Of a DNA stretch of 64,000 bases, positions 1 through 9,284 are shown piece after piece; within the stretch, counting starts at the first letter, position 1; every line of letters begins with the position of its first letter. The translations under genes were made by a program, and so were the position numbers. The stretch comes from Clostridia bacterium (GTDB lineage: Bacteria > Bacillota > Clostridia > RGIG6154), in NCBI GenBank assembly GCA_017410375.1, contig JAFQQW010000050.1:48246-112245 (forward strand), given 5' to 3'. Under the pieces are notes generated by a model, which saw only the letters and a program-made list of their open reading frames with translations, did no database searches and was not told where the DNA came from.

Positions 1-57
1 ATTTATGGAGATATTATTGAAGGGTGTTTTGCTTTAGAAAAATTAATTAGCTGTTGA
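1..57 (+). CDS. 3' end of an unidentified upstream gene (partial)
   Basis: From base 1 an open frame reads 18 residues, ending EKLISC, then TGA at 55-57. The frame is entered from outside the window and the residue mix looks protein-like, but the piece is too short to identify. A competing frame stops earlier. Bases 58-134 hold nothing I can recognise. Confidence 0.35.
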   Translation: MYGDIIEGCFALEKLISC

Positions 58-134
58 AATACTAATAAAAATATGGTAAAATTAAATTGAAATCTATACT
101 ATGAGACGAGATATTAGCGGTAAAACAAAAAAAC

Positions 135-163
135 TTTACTTTTTAAATGAAGTTTGTTATAAT
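135..163 (+). promoter_or_regulatory. Sigma-70-type promoter of the lacI-family gene
   Basis: TTTACT (135-140), a 17-bp spacer and TATAAT (158-163), about 30 bp before the regulator's start codon. The -35 and the start of the spacer resemble the promoter at 5333-5361 of this cluster. Confidence 0.6.
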
Positions 164-195
164 ACTATAAAAGAAAATTTTTAGAAGGGGAAGCT

Positions 196-1218
196 ATGGT
201 ACAAAAGCTGACAATAAAACAAATTGCTGATATGGTGGGGGTGTCGGTTGCCGCTGTTTCGTACGCTTTAAATGGGAAAAAAGGCATCAGTGACGAAACT
301 CGCGAACGGATACTTGATGTTGTTAATAATACTAATTATACTCCGAATGTTAATTCGAGAAGGTTAATTCTGCAACGTAGTTTCAATATCTTGCTTGTGA
401 TTGACTCTGAAGATTCTCCGTTTAATAATTTCTTTTATGTGGAAGTTATAAATTCTATTGTTGAGCATTGTACTGCTGCCGGGTATAATACTGTATTAGT
501 AAAGTTGACAGATGACTTTGACTCATCAATATTGAAAAATACGCTCCTACAGCACAATGCTGACGGAATTATATTTTTATGTGATATCAGTGATGAGCTT
601 CGGGGAAATATCAGCAAATTGGGAGCACCTTTTGTCGTTGTCGATTCGCAAAGAAAGGAACCACCTTATCCCAGTGTTTATGCTGATTACTCTAAAGCAT
701 CATATTGTGCGGTAAAGTATCTGATAGAAAGCGGACATAAGAATGTAGCTATGCTTGATTCAGGAGATGTTCCGGAATATTTCATGTGTACACTTGAAGG
801 CTACAAGCAAGCATTGTCAGAAAGTGGTATTGCATTTAATTCTGATTGGGTTAAGTCAGGGATTTCTGCAGAAACCGATATGCAAATTTTTATGGAAAAA
901 ATCACCGGAAAATCTGATGCGCCTACGGCAATATTTTGCTCGAGCGATTTTGTGGCAATTAATGTGATGAATTATCTTCAGAGGAGAGGGTATGTGTTGC
1001 CGGATGATTTTTCAGTATGCAGTATAGACGATATTGTTTTGGCGAGATATCATTTTCCCGCACTTACTACAGTTAAAATTGATAAAGTATCAATGGGTAA
1101 ACTGGCTGTGGAAATGCTTGATAAAATAATCAACGAAGAAGAAACAAAGACGAGTATTGCTATGCCTTCTTGTGAATTGATTGTCAGAGATTCCGTAAAA
1201 AAAATAGAATTACAATAA
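196..1218 (+). CDS. LacI-family transcriptional regulator
   Basis: 340-residue repressor of normal family length. Residues 4-52 form the LacI helix-turn-helix and hinge (TIKQIADMVGVSVAAVSYAL, then LNGKKGIS and ERI). Residues about 60-335 are the periplasmic-binding-protein-like effector domain, with the typical GHKNVAML, AIFCSSDF and CSIDD strands. The start has a good ribosome binding site (AGAAGGGG). It is followed by a hairpin terminator and then by the promoter of a phosphomannose-isomerase-like gene, which carries a CG-centred palindrome at 1328-1343 right after the -10. The simplest inference is that this protein represses 1368-5271 and responds to a sugar or sugar phosphate from that pathway. 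The effector cannot be read from sequence. Confidence 0.93.
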   Translation: MVQKLTIKQIADMVGVSVAAVSYALNGKKGISDETRERILDVVNNTNYTPNVNSRRLILQRSFNILLVIDSEDSPFNNFFYVEVINSIVEHCTAAGYNTVLVKLTDDFDSSILKNTLLQHNADGIIFLCDISDELRGNISKLGAPFVVVDSQRKEPPYPSVYADYSKASYCAVKYLIESGHKNVAMLDSGDVPEYFMCTLEGYKQALSESGIAFNSDWVKSGISAETDMQIFMEKITGKSDAPTAIFCSSDFVAINVMNYLQRRGYVLPDDFSVCSIDDIVLARYHFPALTTVKIDKVSMGKLAVEMLDKIINEEETKTSIAMPSCELIVRDSVKKIELQ

Positions 1219-1221
1219 TAA

Positions 1222-1270
1222 AGACTTGCTTTTTGGCGCTTGAATGCCGTAAAGCAAGCCTTTTTGTTTT
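1222..1270 (+). terminator. Rho-independent terminator of the lacI-family gene
   Basis: An imperfect stem of about 14 bp (CTTGCTTTTTGGC against GCCGTAAAGCAAG) is followed by a T-rich run at 1261-1270. Confidence 0.7.
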
Positions 1271-1291
1271 AGAAAATTTTTTAAAAAAATA

Positions 1292-1343
1292 TTGACAAAC
1301 CATGGTGTTTGTGGTATCATTTAAGCGACTTAAACGATTAAGT
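1292..1343 (+). promoter_or_regulatory. Promoter with LacI-type operator
   Basis: TTGACA (1292-1297), a 17-bp spacer and TATCAT (1315-1320) make a strong promoter. Immediately downstream, 1328-1343 reads ACTTAAACGATTAAGT: arms ACTTAA/TTAAGT around a central CG, the classic symmetry of LacI-family operators. A second, overlapping half-site pair (TTAAG-CG-ACTTAA) lies at 1321-1333. Binding here would cover the transcription start. Confidence 0.8.
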
Positions 1344-1367
1344 TAATACTTAAATGGAGGGATTTTT

Positions 1368-3173
1368 ATGCCACTGTATGAAGATAAGCACAATGCAGAA
1401 AATTATGTAAAAGTAGGAGATTCTGCTTTGTCGCAAACATGGATTGGAAATCAAAAGGTTATTGGTAAGCTTGCCGAACTTATTGCTGAAGGAAAGAGTA
1501 AAATCTCCTTTGATGGTTGGTACGGTGTAGACTTTGAGGGCGTTGTTGATGGATTGAAAAATATGCTTGAGGGTGACAGCACTCTGTTTATCCCTGCATA
1601 TACACTCTTTAAAAGCGTTGAACAGCTTAAAGAGTACAAGCAACCGAATATTACTGATGATCCCGGATTTGGTTATGTAAACTCAGACGGAAAAATTGAA
1701 GATTTAATGGACGATAATAAGGTAGAAGAGCTTTGTAATAAAATCAAAGCTTCGAAAGAAACAATTATTGTTTATGGCTACGGTGCTGCAACTGAGAAGT
1801 TGATTGAATGTATGGATTCTGTTGTTTATTTTGACAAAACTATGCAATCAATGCAGTGGCAGATGTGGGATGGAGAAATGATACCATTCGGTATGGATAA
1901 GCCTGACGATACATATAACTGGAAAGAATTTAATTATTGCGATTTTTACTTGCTGTACAGACACAAGAAAAATCTTTACACAAAGATGGACTACTATGTA
2001 GAAGCAGTTGAAAAAGATAATATGAAAATGGTCAGCAGAGCTGCTTATGATGAAATTATTTCAAAGATTGTAAAACAGCCGATTAAACAGGTTCAGATTT
2101 TCCAGCCGGGTCCGTGGGGAGCATACAGATACCGTGATTTATGGGATATTCCCGGTCTTGAGTGTAGCGCCTGGAACAAAATGTCAGGTCCTGAAATGAG
2201 CGTTGTTATAGACTTTGGCGCTTCTGATACTCTTAACATCCCATTGATTAACCTGCTTCAGTACAACGCCGAGGTAACAGGACCTAAAGTCAGCCGTAAG
2301 TATCCTGATCTTTTCCCGCTTGATATTTGGCTTGACGACGGCTATTTTGAAAAGCCGCAGCCTGCAGAACGCATTTCAATGCCTATTCATAATCATCCTG
2401 ACAGCAGCTATGTGGAAAGACATTTTAATGAGCCATTGGGAAGATATGAAACTTATTATATTGCTGAGGCTTATGAAGGTGCAAATACATGGATGGGTTA
2501 TTATGATGACTGCGATCTGGAAGCATGGGAAAGAAAGTGCAGAGAGTCTAACAATTTAGTTCCTATTGAAGATTGGAAAGAGTATGTTTGTAACTGGAAA
2601 TCCAATGTGGGAGACTTGTATCTTATACCGCCCGGCACAGCTCATGGTCACGGTGGAAATCAGATGGTGCTTGAAATGGACACATCTCCATCTATAGCAG
2701 GTACTGAATATTCATTCTTCCAGTATGATTTTGCCCGCAATTCATGGGATGACAATACAAAAACAATGACAGGAAAACCCCTTAAAATGCATCTTGAGCA
2801 TGGCTTCGATAATGAACGTTATCGCAGAGAAAGCTTTGTTAAGGATAAACTCCGTGCAAGACCTGAAATTGTAAGCTGGAACAAGGAATGGTATATGGAC
2901 CGTTATTCTACACTTGATGAAATGCCTTTTGATGTAGAGCGTCTTTTCTTTGATAAGCGTGCAGAAAACACCACAGATGGAAGATTTCTGCAGATTCTGA
3001 CATTGACAGTAGGACATAACGTAACAATTCGTTCAAAGTCTAATCCTGAACTTTCAGCAAGTATAGAGCGTCTGCAGTGTATCGCAATTCCTGCGTGCTT
3101 CGGTGATTATGAGATTATCAGCGAAGATGGAAGTGCCTGCACAGTTGTATGCTTCCACCTGAAGGATTGCTGA
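1368..3173 (+). CDS. Phosphomannose-isomerase-like cupin with extra N-terminal domain
   Basis: 601 residues without a signal peptide, so cytoplasmic. The C-terminal half (about 300-600) resembles class I mannose-6-phosphate isomerase. Candidate metal ligands are H341 and H343 (in PIHNHPD), E361 (RYETYY) and H426 (PPGTAHGHGG). Residues 1-290 do not belong to a normal isomerase. They look like an alpha/beta domain, perhaps related to nucleoside-kinase folds, but with no P-loop. Family members are usually 300-400 residues, so this is a two-domain version. The likely reaction is interconversion of a sugar-6-phosphate aldose and ketose. It is the first gene after the LacI-type operator, followed by a six-hairpin glycosidase. 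Another sugar phosphate substrate, or a non-enzymatic cupin role, is possible. Confidence 0.75.
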   Translation: MPLYEDKHNAENYVKVGDSALSQTWIGNQKVIGKLAELIAEGKSKISFDGWYGVDFEGVVDGLKNMLEGDSTLFIPAYTLFKSVEQLKEYKQPNITDDPGFGYVNSDGKIEDLMDDNKVEELCNKIKASKETIIVYGYGAATEKLIECMDSVVYFDKTMQSMQWQMWDGEMIPFGMDKPDDTYNWKEFNYCDFYLLYRHKKNLYTKMDYYVEAVEKDNMKMVSRAAYDEIISKIVKQPIKQVQIFQPGPWGAYRYRDLWDIPGLECSAWNKMSGPEMSVVIDFGASDTLNIPLINLLQYNAEVTGPKVSRKYPDLFPLDIWLDDGYFEKPQPAERISMPIHNHPDSSYVERHFNEPLGRYETYYIAEAYEGANTWMGYYDDCDLEAWERKCRESNNLVPIEDWKEYVCNWKSNVGDLYLIPPGTAHGHGGNQMVLEMDTSPSIAGTEYSFFQYDFARNSWDDNTKTMTGKPLKMHLEHGFDNERYRRESFVKDKLRARPEIVSWNKEWYMDRYSTLDEMPFDVERLFFDKRAENTTDGRFLQILTLTVGHNVTIRSKSNPELSASIERLQCIAIPACFGDYEIISEDGSACTVVCFHLKDC

Positions 3174-3246
3174 TTTGACTGCTTGATGCAGACAGGGTTT
3201 TATGGCTCAGATGAAACCGATAAATAAGTGCCATGGGAGGAAAACT

Positions 3247-5271
3247 GTGAAAAAATATGAATCGTTATTCGAAACAAACATATATCGTTTTGATGGGGAA
3301 AAAAGCATATTAGAAGATAAGGACCTGGGAATATGTACAGATATTGCCTCAGTATTAACTCCCGGAAGCTATGTTACGGTTTGTGATTGCTTTCAGGGAT
3401 GCCCTTATACTGATACAGGTTTTCATCTTGATATAATCACAGATGGCGAAAGACGTGTTAAAACTCAAAAATGGGTATGGTTGCCCAATGCAATGCTGAG
3501 GACAGGAAGCACGGATAATTTTGACATAGAAAGCATCACTGCGGTTATTCCCGGAACACGTGCTTTTGTTTTGAAGATAACTTATAAAAGTAAATCAGAT
3601 GAAGATATAACTGTTCCTTTGCAGGCTGAATATCGCAGTAATCCGCGTAAAGAAAGCAACTGGAAATTTAGCATACCGGAGGCAAGGCCTGGAAAACTAA
3701 GTGACTACTACGAAGCGGACGGATGTGTTTTTTGTGAAACTGACACTGCCAAGGTGTGTATGAAATCATCTGTTGAAAATATGAAGATGTTTCCCGAAGC
3801 ATACCTTTGGGAGGGAGAAATAACAATTCCTGCCGGGGGAGAAAAAACAGTATATTTTTCTGCTCATTTAGGAAGTAAGGATGCAGAGTTTGAAAATTCA
3901 GATTATGAATCAATGCTTAAGAAATCCTTTGACTGGTTGGTGAAAGAATCCGATAGAATATACAATAATTTACCTAGGTTTTCTTCGTCAGAGCCTGAAC
4001 TTACAAATCTATACTACCGTTCATTGGTAACATATATGCTTTGCCGTTGGGAAAACCCGGATTTGTGCGTAATGCCTTATTTTAGCACAGGTAGCATAAA
4101 TGGTTCGTGTATGTGCTCATACCTTTGGGATTATTGCGGCGGACTTATGATGCATCCTTTGTATGATACTTATGGAAATAAGGAGGCGCTCAAGGCGTAT
4201 TTGAGAAACGATCTTACAGTATCTTATGCACTTAATCCGTTTACATCTGAAGGGATAGGACCATGGTATCAGGTTAATCAGGAAAAGGTTATTTGTATGG
4301 TTTATTACCATGTTTTGTTTACGGGAGAGAAGGAATTTCTCTTTGAAAAGGCAGCAGATAAAACAGTTCTTGAGTGGATGAGATACCATGCGTATGTATG
4401 TGACGATGTAACAAAAGATGTTGAGCTGTATGATTATGGTGAAGGTGGAAGAGACCACTTGGAACTTCGAAGGGAGTATCTGTATACAGGGGTTATGCCT
4501 GATTTGAATGCACGCAGGTATATGAATTACATGCGTGTTTATGAGCTTACGAAAATAGCGGGACAACCTGATGAAATGTTGCTTGAGCGTGCAACTGGGC
4601 TAAAGGAAAAGTTAAAAGACCTTTGGAACGAAGAAGAAAAGTGGTATAATTTTATAGACCATACCGGCAAACGTGACATAAGATGGACAGTGCAGATGTT
4701 CAAGTTTTTAAATAGTCCTGTTATTGGCGATGAAGAACGCACCGGACTGATATCGCACCTTAACGAGAATGAATTTCTTTCTAAATTCGGTCTGCACAGT
4801 ATGTCAAAGCTTGACCCTGCATACCACCAGGATGATATAGATAATGGCGGTGGCGGTATTTGTACACATTTTACTATGCAAATATGTGCGCAACTCTACG
4901 AAATGGGTTATGATGCTCTGGCAACGGATATTTTGAGGCGGGTTTACTGGTGGGGCACACGTATGCCTTATATGGGGGATTCTTGTGCCGCCAATATGAT
5001 GATGAACCGCGAAGATACACCGCTCCAGGGAGATATAAGTTCTGTCTCTGCAGCACAAATGATATTTTACTATATGTTTGGAATTCGTGCTGATTTTAAA
5101 GGGAATATAACGATTTCTCCGGTGAAAAATCGTCCTGCAGATAAAATACACATTGATCATGCACGACTTTGCGGTAAGGTGTTTTCAGTTGATGTTTGCG
5201 GAGATAAATTCTCGGTTGAAACTGAAGGAATAACACATAATGCAATGATAGGTGAAAAAGTTAAAATTTAA
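3247..5271 (+). CDS. Six-hairpin (alpha/alpha)6-barrel glycosidase
   Basis: About 674 residues from a GTG at 3247, chosen because GGGAGG lies 7-8 bases upstream; an in-frame ATG at 3202 has no such site. There is no signal peptide. Residues 1-230 are a beta-rich sandwich. Residues 250-610 carry the helix-pair pattern of six-hairpin glycosidases (LWDYCGG, GPWYQVNQEK, GGGGICTHFTMQICAQLYEMG). A short C-terminal beta domain follows, as in GH37/63/78/95-type enzymes. Acidic residues in EGGRDHLE and HQDDIDNGGG are candidate catalytic positions, but the family is not certain. It is transcribed with the isomerase-like gene and presumably trims imported oligosaccharides. Confidence 0.75.
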   Translation: MKKYESLFETNIYRFDGEKSILEDKDLGICTDIASVLTPGSYVTVCDCFQGCPYTDTGFHLDIITDGERRVKTQKWVWLPNAMLRTGSTDNFDIESITAVIPGTRAFVLKITYKSKSDEDITVPLQAEYRSNPRKESNWKFSIPEARPGKLSDYYEADGCVFCETDTAKVCMKSSVENMKMFPEAYLWEGEITIPAGGEKTVYFSAHLGSKDAEFENSDYESMLKKSFDWLVKESDRIYNNLPRFSSSEPELTNLYYRSLVTYMLCRWENPDLCVMPYFSTGSINGSCMCSYLWDYCGGLMMHPLYDTYGNKEALKAYLRNDLTVSYALNPFTSEGIGPWYQVNQEKVICMVYYHVLFTGEKEFLFEKAADKTVLEWMRYHAYVCDDVTKDVELYDYGEGGRDHLELRREYLYTGVMPDLNARRYMNYMRVYELTKIAGQPDEMLLERATGLKEKLKDLWNEEEKWYNFIDHTGKRDIRWTVQMFKFLNSPVIGDEERTGLISHLNENEFLSKFGLHSMSKLDPAYHQDDIDNGGGGICTHFTMQICAQLYEMGYDALATDILRRVYWWGTRMPYMGDSCAANMMMNREDTPLQGDISSVSAAQMIFYYMFGIRADFKGNITISPVKNRPADKIHIDHARLCGKVFSVDVCGDKFSVETEGITHNAMIGEKVKI

Positions 5272-5332
5272 ATAATAAATCTGTAGTACCTTTATAAATA
5301 TCAAAAAAGTTTGCATTTGACAACAAAATCTA

Positions 5333-5361
5333 TTTACTTTTAAATTGAGATATGCTATAAT
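5333..5361 (+). promoter_or_regulatory. Promoter of the DUF4838 gene
   Basis: TTTACT (5333-5338), a 17-bp spacer and an extended -10 TGCTATAAT (hexamer 5356-5361). The TTGACA at 5317 lies 33 bp from the -10 and cannot be its partner. Confidence 0.55.
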
Positions 5362-5412
5362 TCATGCGAATCAGCAATAAAACAGACATATAGCAAGAAG
5401 GGTGAGAAAATC

Positions 5413-7302
5413 ATGATTATCAAAGCATTATCAGACAACAGAACCGTTCTGTTCGCAAAAGCTGAACTGGAAAAATATTTGTTTTTATTAGACAAAAAAA
5501 TCCCGGATACATTTGTTACAGAATTGGGCTTCATGGACAAAACTGATGATGAAATTGACACGGTTGAAGTAAACATTGGTAAAAACGGAGGAACACTTAA
5601 AGGCTCTAATCCGAGAAGCGTTCTGTTTGCTGTGTATCAGTATTTGGAAGCACTCGGTATCCGTTGGGTGCGTCACGGTGAGGACGGGGAATATATCCCT
5701 GAAGGTGTTAAGGTTAATGAGAAGGAAGTTTCATTTACTCACACGGCTACAAGCAAATACCGTGGCACATGCTTAGAGGGGGCAACCTCTCTGGAAATGC
5801 TCCTTACCAACATTGACTGGGCAGCAAAGATGGGACTTAATGTGTATTTTATGCAGTTTACCAATCCTTACGGATTTATGAATCGTTGGTATAAGCATCA
5901 AAGAAACGGATATCGCCGTGATGAAAACCTTCAGCCTTTTGATGCAATCCGTTTTAAGGATAAGGTTGCAGTTGAAATTAAAAAGAGAGGTCTTTCGTTC
6001 CATGATGTAGGACACGGCTGGACCAATGCGCCGTTAGGTTTGGAAGAGCATACGAAGGAAGGGCAGGAACCCGAGGATGTGAAGCAGTATATGGCAACCG
6101 TAAAGGGAAGACCGAGAATGCTCTGGGGTAGCGCAGCAAATACGCAACTTTGCTATTCCAACCCTGTTGTCTGTACGAAAATGGCAAACTGTATTGCAGA
6201 TTACGCGGAAAATCACCCCGAGGTGGATGTAATTCATTTCTGGCTGGCAGACGGTGAACACAATCATTGCGATTGTGATGCCTGCATGCAGAAAAGACCG
6301 TCAGACTGGTATGTGATGATTTTAAATGAATTAAATGACGTACTTACTGCAAGAAATCTTAAAACAAAAATAGTGTTTTTGGCATACATTGACCTTTTAT
6401 GGGCGCCCGTGCAGGAAAAAATCAAAAATTTAGACAGAGTTATTTTAATGCTTGCGCCCATCGGCAGAAATTATGTGGAAAGCTATGCGGATGTGCATAA
6501 TCTGCCGGAGGAAATTCCGTATGTCAGAAATGAAATGAAAAATCCAGTCTCGGTAGAAGAAAATGTGGCACATTTAAAGCGTTGGCAGGCAGTTTCTCCC
6601 GTGGACACCTTCAGCTACGAATACTACTGTTGGAGAAGTGCAAAACAGCACTACGGAGATTTCGGTACATTTAATCTCTCTAAAGTGATTTATGATGACA
6701 TTGTGAATCTTAAAAATGTAGGGCTTTCAGGGATTGTTAGCTGTCAGGCACAGCGTGCATTTATGCCAAACGGTTTCGGACAGTATGTGATGTGCAAAAC
6801 AATGTGGGATGAAAATATCACATTTGAAGAATTGACAGATGCATATTTTGAAGCGGCATTCGGCTCTATGGCTGATGATTTTAAAGGCTACTTTAAAAGA
6901 CAGTCGGAAAATTCAAAAGCAGTAATTAACCGCACAAAGGAAATGTCCCTTGCTATTAAGCTGGAAGCAGAGAAAATGCTTGCTTTCTTAAAAGAAAAGC
7001 AGGACGAAATCAATGCTTTGCCCTATGCAAAGCGTAAGTCGGTATTTTACGCAAAATTTCACATGCAAATGCTTCTGAAATATATGACAGCCGAAATGGC
7101 AACAAGTGACAGCGGATATGAAGAGTCTTTAGATAAATGGGAGAATTTACTCCGCTTTATCAGTATTTCAGAGCCCGAAATGCAAATGGCATTTGATTTA
7201 GACCTGTTTTTAATTGATTTGGGAGTTATTCATCCCGAATTGAAAAAGTTCCCGAAGTTTGGTTTGGCCAAAGGCGGTGTTGCAGAGTTTATTCCTGATT
7301 GA
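5413..7302 (+). CDS. DUF4838 protein with alpha-glucuronidase-like N-terminus
   Basis: 629 residues, no signal peptide, start supported by GAAGGGTGAG. Residues 1-110 resemble the N-terminal domain seen ahead of GH67/GH84/GH89 and DUF4838 barrels: PRSVLFAVYQYLEALGIRWV followed by GEYIPEG. Residues 110-450 form the probable TIM barrel, including DVIHFWLADGEHNHCDCDAC, where a cysteine/histidine-rich patch sits in a barrel loop. Residues 500-629 are helical. The family is common in polysaccharide utilisation loci and is thought to be hydrolytic, but its substrate is unknown. It has its own promoter and ends at a clear terminator, so it is a monocistronic part of the LacI-type locus. Confidence 0.8.
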   Translation: MIIKALSDNRTVLFAKAELEKYLFLLDKKIPDTFVTELGFMDKTDDEIDTVEVNIGKNGGTLKGSNPRSVLFAVYQYLEALGIRWVRHGEDGEYIPEGVKVNEKEVSFTHTATSKYRGTCLEGATSLEMLLTNIDWAAKMGLNVYFMQFTNPYGFMNRWYKHQRNGYRRDENLQPFDAIRFKDKVAVEIKKRGLSFHDVGHGWTNAPLGLEEHTKEGQEPEDVKQYMATVKGRPRMLWGSAANTQLCYSNPVVCTKMANCIADYAENHPEVDVIHFWLADGEHNHCDCDACMQKRPSDWYVMILNELNDVLTARNLKTKIVFLAYIDLLWAPVQEKIKNLDRVILMLAPIGRNYVESYADVHNLPEEIPYVRNEMKNPVSVEENVAHLKRWQAVSPVDTFSYEYYCWRSAKQHYGDFGTFNLSKVIYDDIVNLKNVGLSGIVSCQAQRAFMPNGFGQYVMCKTMWDENITFEELTDAYFEAAFGSMADDFKGYFKRQSENSKAVINRTKEMSLAIKLEAEKMLAFLKEKQDEINALPYAKRKSVFYAKFHMQMLLKYMTAEMATSDSGYEESLDKWENLLRFISISEPEMQMAFDLDLFLIDLGVIHPELKKFPKFGLAKGGVAEFIPD

Positions 7303-7348
7303 TTGAAGGATAGATACTGTCGACTTATTTAAAAATCATGTACAAACG

Positions 7349-7392
7349 AACACCATCCGAGACAAAAATCTTGGATGGTGTTTGTTTTTTAT
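7349..7392 (+). terminator. Terminator of the DUF4838 gene
   Basis: Stem AACACCATCC/GGATGGTGTT (7349-7382) is followed by TTGTTTTTTATTT. The sequence resembles the CCGAG-containing hairpins at 7954, 25884 and 31737. Confidence 0.8.
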
Positions 7393-7549
7393 TTGAAGGC
7401 GTGTGTTTTAAAATGCTTGTTTTTTGTAATTACTTGACAAGTTACCTACGACCCCGTCCATCGCACTTACAGGAAACTTGGGGAAGTAGTAGGGCATGCT
7501 TTTAGCGTTGGCTTGAAGCTGAAAATGACAAATTAATAGGCTTGCACCC

Positions 7550-7661
7550 ATTTGCACCCCCTATAGGTGATTTACACCCCCCTAGGTGCGTTTTGCACCC
7601 CCCTGGGGGAAATTCTATTAAACTCATACATACAACACAAACGAAAAGAAGGATTCGAACC
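7550..7661. repeat. Interspersed intergenic repeat, copy 1, with C-run tract
   Basis: The non-coding stretch 7393-8041 contains three blocks of ACCCCC(C)CT runs, then the core TTCTATTAAACTCATACATA (from 7613) and CAACACAAACG, then GGATTCGAACC (7651-7661). The same order occurs at 22501-22630. Between 7660 and 7900 lies a more GC-rich, hairpin-bearing tract (AAACAGTCCAGTGGACTGTTT-type stem near 7686) without a credible gene. Confidence 0.65.
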
Positions 7662-7953
7662 TTGAGAAGGCACGAGGCGAGAAACAAAACAGTCCAGTGG
7701 ACTGTTTTGGCGACGAGTGTTGCGCAGACGGGTACTGCGAGCAAAGCGGAGCGGTCGTCAAGCAGAGCAGATGCGAAGCAGATTGGACTGTCGAGTCTCG
7801 AATGAGTGATTTTTCGGGTATTGCCAAGGGCAGTCCGAAAAATATGAAATGCAGAGCCTCCCTACCCTCAAAAATCAAAGGTGGTTGTCCTTTTGTTTTT
7901 GCCTTTATTTAAGCCTTTTTGGGACTTTTTACAATAATATCATATACAAAAAC

Positions 7954-7987
7954 ACCGCCATCCGAGCGTAAAATTCCGGGTGGCGGT
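7954..7987. terminator. Repeated CCGAG hairpin, copy 1
   Basis: Stem ACCGCCATCC/GGGTGGCGGT with T-rich flanks, between the 3' ends of convergent transcripts. Near-identical copies lie at 25884-25917 and 31737-31770, so it is probably a bidirectional terminator that also behaves as a repeat. Confidence 0.7.
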
Positions 7988-8041
7988 TAATTTTTATATT
8001 AAAATCGTTAAAATTTTGAGTAATCTATGCATAAGCGATGC

Positions 8042-9217
8042 TTAAAGAACTGTATCATCTTCAAATACGGCATTTTTATATAAATGCTTAATTTCACCAT
8101 TGTTGACAACCATCGGCATTTTTTTGCTTTCGGTATGATTTTCGGTTGTAATGTTATCCAAAATCATCTGTTCTATTATAGTATCATCTCCTACAAAAAT
8201 GGTTTCGACCGGAACATTTTCTTCTCGGCGGTTTAAATTTGAAATTTTAAGGGCTTTGATATACAATTTATTCTGAATATAGATAAGGGGATACACGTAC
8301 GATGTGGCAGGTTTTCCGTAAACAGGTAAGCGGACTGCCTTGCTCGCATAAATATTATCTATAGTAATGCCGTCAAAAAAGCCTTTGCCTTCAGTTGGAT
8401 AAAATCTGGTAATTCCAATACAATACTGATAATATGTGCCAAAGACATTAGTAATATGTACATTTTTGACCGGATGATTTGCGGAAAGCAAGCGCACTGC
8501 ACTATGACAATCTTCTGCATAAATTCCGTCTATTAAAACATTTGAAATTTCACCGACAGAACCTTCATCGGCATTTAATGCCACTAAGTCATCATGACAA
8601 GCACCCTTTAAATTCCGGATTTCACCGAAATGGCAGTTTCCGTTTAAGTGTATACCATCCATATTGGTTGCTAAAGGATTCCCATAGTTAAAATCGAAAA
8701 CGACGTTGTCTACTGTAAAATAAGAAACGCTATCTAAAGTAACCGCAAATGTAACCGGGTCTTTTAATGTCAGCGAAGAAATTCGAAGCCCTTTTACATT
8801 GTAGAATAAAAACATGAATCCTCTGTAGCCGCTTTGATCATAGTTACCGCTCAAAATAGGATTTTCTGTCTGTTCTTTGTTATTAAAATTCCATATACCC
8901 CCCTCTACCTCAATGTTTTTACAAGGGTAATCGGGCGAATATTCGTTTATAAAATCAAATAATTCAAGAGCAACTCTTTTCGAACAATCGGTTACGGTTT
9001 TGTTTTTAAGCATTACACAGTTTGAAGCCTTTGCAAGCTTTATTTCCGCATAGCGAGGTAATTTTAACTTGAAGTTTGAAGGTAATTCCAGAGGTTTTGA
9101 AATCAAATAATGTACATCGGGCATTGGCAGATACAATTCGTTATCTGATGTATCAATCAATTCCTGTAAGCCTTTTGTATCGTCATGGATACCATCACCG
9201 TATATTTTATTCATCAT
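8042..9217 (-). CDS. Right-handed beta-helix (GH28/pectate-lyase-like) protein
   Basis: 391 residues, no signal peptide. It opens with YGDGIHDDTKGLQELID, the N-terminal cap of pectate-lyase-3/GH28-type solenoids. Parallel beta-helix rungs follow (residues 60-380) with NMDGIHLNGNC and HDDLVALNADEG, acidic pairs at the GH28 catalytic positions. It is the last gene of a minus-strand operon after an EamA transporter and a GH5 enzyme. The start has GGGAGG just upstream. The likely role is cleavage of an acidic or pectic oligosaccharide in the cytoplasm, although the canonical GHG motif of polygalacturonases is not obvious. Confidence 0.75.
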   Translation of the reverse strand: MMNKIYGDGIHDDTKGLQELIDTSDNELYLPMPDVHYLISKPLELPSNFKLKLPRYAEIKLAKASNCVMLKNKTVTDCSKRVALELFDFINEYSPDYPCKNIEVEGGIWNFNNKEQTENPILSGNYDQSGYRGFMFLFYNVKGLRISSLTLKDPVTFAVTLDSVSYFTVDNVVFDFNYGNPLATNMDGIHLNGNCHFGEIRNLKGACHDDLVALNADEGSVGEISNVLIDGIYAEDCHSAVRLLSANHPVKNVHITNVFGTYYQYCIGITRFYPTEGKGFFDGITIDNIYASKAVRLPVYGKPATSYVYPLIYIQNKLYIKALKISNLNRREENVPVETIFVGDDTIIEQMILDNITTENHTESKKMPMVVNNGEIKHLYKNAVFEDDTVL

Positions 9218-9284
9218 ACATTCCTCCCGTTTTATAAAAAGATATTCAAGCAGGTAGAAAAATCAACCGGGGTTGACATATTTA

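Noticed and set aside
5317..5322. TTGACA as the -35 of the DUF4838 promoter
   Set aside because: It lies 33 bp from the TATAAT; TTTACT at 5333 has the correct 17-bp spacing.
7651..7661. GGATTCGAACC, the complement of a tRNA T-arm
   Set aside because: No acceptor, anticodon or D-arm can be built around it; a related TTCGAACC occurs in the second repeat copy, so it belongs to the repeat.
7502..7912. Several 70-87-codon frames in both directions
   Set aside because: They read through C-runs and hairpins of the repeat and are low-complexity; no start signals.
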